Assembly: GCA_027624045.1 (NCBI GenBank)
Contig: JAQBUE010000047.1
Location: 1 to 32,453 of the forward strand
Source of the DNA: Acidobacteriota bacterium
GTDB taxonomy: Bacteria; Acidobacteriota; Terriglobia; Bryobacterales; UBA6623
DNA length: 32,453 bases
Direction of reading: 5' to 3'
The translations under genes were made by a program, and so were the position numbers. The notes under the pieces are model-generated. The model was not told the origin of the DNA. It worked only from the letters and a program-made list of their open reading frames with translations, and ran no database searches. Positions 31,505 through 32,453 of the stretch are shown piece after piece; positions within the stretch are counted from its first letter, which is position 1; each line of letters starts with the position of its first letter.

Positions 31505-32194
31505 GTCGGGTGACGGGGATTTGCGGCCCCGCCACCCTCCCACACCACCGGACATACGGTTTTCCGTATCCGGCGGTTGGACCCAGCAGCTTATTTCACC
31601 GCAAAGCGGGCAGGCCGCCGACAAGCAGCAGCCTGCTTCGCCTCGTGCATCGCTTTCTATCCGGAGTTTCGCGGCTCACGCTCCGGTTTCCACTGGCTTC
31701 GGCCCGCCACGGTTCCACCGTTTCTGCCGTCACCTGCTCCCTATCGAATTCCCCCCTACGGAGGAAGGACCTTTCAGCCCGGGATTCCGGGAAACCTAAT
31801 GTCGCGCTCTGCCAGATTCTCCGCTAGCTTTGCTCCGTGGTCCTTCGGCCCTTCGCTCCGGCGGCATTACCCGCCTTCCTCGCTATTACGGCCTCTGCTG
31901 ACTTCTCCCTCGCTCTCACGAAGGAGATCTCCCCAGGTAAGGCGCTGCATCTTTCCCTTCACACCGCTCGGCTCTACCTTGTACGTCTTCGGATGGACTT
32001 GGGCTTCACGTTGGCCAGCACGCTTACCGCCCGTACCCGGCCTCACTGCCGATTCGTGTTCCTGCGGTCAAAGGTTTGTTCCCCGCTTCCTTCAGCTTCA
32101 CCTCGCGGCTACGCCTTGCGGTTCCCTACGGTTGCCTCCATCGGCCCCGGTTGGCTCCTTTCATCCAACTAGATCCAGCCCATGCTGGGCACAC
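31505..32194 (-). ncRNA. ORF-less group II (IIC-like) intron RNA
   Basis: On the minus strand the element opens with GTGTG-CCCAGCATGGGC at 32194 (GUGYG 5' end) and closes near 31505 with C-A-C-C-C-G-A-C. Domain V is at about 31544-31577: stem CGCCGGA / UCCGGUGG, a UACGG hairpin with an AAAA loop, and a CGC catalytic triad, the variant known from IIC introns. It is followed by a domain VI-like 11-bp hairpin (GGGUGGCGGGG / CCCCGUCACCC). The span is about 690 nt, the size of domains I-VI alone, so there is no room for a reverse transcriptase. A 19-codon frame (31591-31650, M-H-E-A-K-Q...) sits where the RT would be and may be its scar. Plus-strand frames across this interval are spurious. Confidence 0.75.
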
Positions 32195-32198
32195 TGGC

Positions 32199-32258
32199 GC
32201 ACGCCTCCGGCGTGCCGGGCCGCGCTGTGCGCGGCCTTCGCGCTCGGCCGCAGGCCGA
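32199..32258. repeat. Three tandem GC-rich hairpins at the intron 5' junction
   Basis: Three perfect inverted repeats, each with a 3-nt loop: GCACGCC-tcc-GGCGTGC (32199-32215), GGCCGCGC-tgt-GCGCGGCC (32218-32236) and TCGGCC-gca-GGCCGA (32244-32258). They lie immediately upstream of the group II intron's 5' splice site on the minus strand, leaving 4 nt between. The rest of 32259-32453 holds no convincing gene. Confidence 0.7.
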
Positions 32259-32453
32259 CCCCGAGATCTCAAGTTGATGATTTGGTATTCATCCGGCGTG
32301 ACATTGGGCGCGGTCGGTGGCGGCTCAGATCTCATTTCTGCCCCAGGGCGGTAGGGGCGGTCACAAGCCCAAAAAATATTAATTCCCCATCATTCCAACC
32401 ACTTAGCTCCAGCCACCCCCGCTAGCCCGCCCCCTCAGGTGCATACTATTCCC

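Noticed and set aside
31577..32425. Long plus-strand open frame (282 codons) and its overlapping frames at the right end
   Set aside because: The interval is structured intron RNA read from the wrong strand; the Arg/Ser/Pro-rich translation resembles the false proteins often called over group II introns and has no domain features.

Overview
The window looks like chromosomal DNA of a GC-rich Acidobacteriota, most plausibly a Bryobacterales/Solibacter-like lineage. This is inferred from gene content and style, not from a marker gene: many Tat-exported or lipoprotein enzymes, a DUF1501 + PSD1/planctomycete-cytochrome-C pair, a DUF1080 protein, an MgtE-N/CBS protein next to an Nramp-like transporter, and a radical SAM protein resembling tetraether/membrane-spanning lipid synthases. 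No rRNA, tRNA or CRISPR array was recognised.

Layout. 1-1216: two small heat-shock proteins in one minus-strand unit behind an AT-rich promoter, then a nested hairpin. 1217-4306: an NCS2/AzgA purine permease, a serine beta-lactamase-fold lipoprotein, a stranded C-terminal piece of a Ku DNA-end-binding protein, and a strong terminator. 4307-7188: a Tes-like radical SAM enzyme and a poorly coding interval. 7189-11432: MgtE-N/CBS protein + Nramp-like transporter (a likely Mg2+ module), then uppS and cdsA (lipid carrier and phospholipid precursors). 11640-17328: PIG-L deacetylase, universal stress protein, SDR reductase, EEP-family phosphatase/nuclease, two half-size DMT/SMR transporters, and a YIP1-family membrane protein broken by a one-base homopolymer frameshift.

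17376-29075: an exported-enzyme region with two convergently arranged blocks around a central operon. On the minus strand are an amidohydrolase-fold protein and a DUF1080 protein. Upstream of them is a four-gene minus-strand operon with overlapping ends: C39-like cysteine peptidase, RimK-type ATP-grasp ligase, GCS2-type carboxylate-amine ligase, and N-formylglutamate amidohydrolase. Its composition (two amide-bond formers and two amide-bond breakers) argues for a small peptide or amino-acid conjugate pathway of unknown product; it is the best candidate here for an uncharacterised system. On the plus strand follow DUF1501 and a large multi-CxxCH PSD1 protein, then a convergent Tat-exported UxuA-like TIM barrel.

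29076-32453: a mosaic, decaying region. It holds a dispersed repeat also found at 11.5 kb, a MITE-like 133-bp element, and an MmeI/type IIG-like DNA methyltransferase reduced to its N- and C-terminal ends. Between those ends lies about 1.2 kb of unrelated DNA (a small membrane-protein gene, a possible 37-aa peptide and two minus-strand gene fragments). Last comes a compact group II (IIC-like) intron of about 690 nt with no reverse transcriptase, on the minus strand and directly downstream of three tandem GC-rich hairpins.
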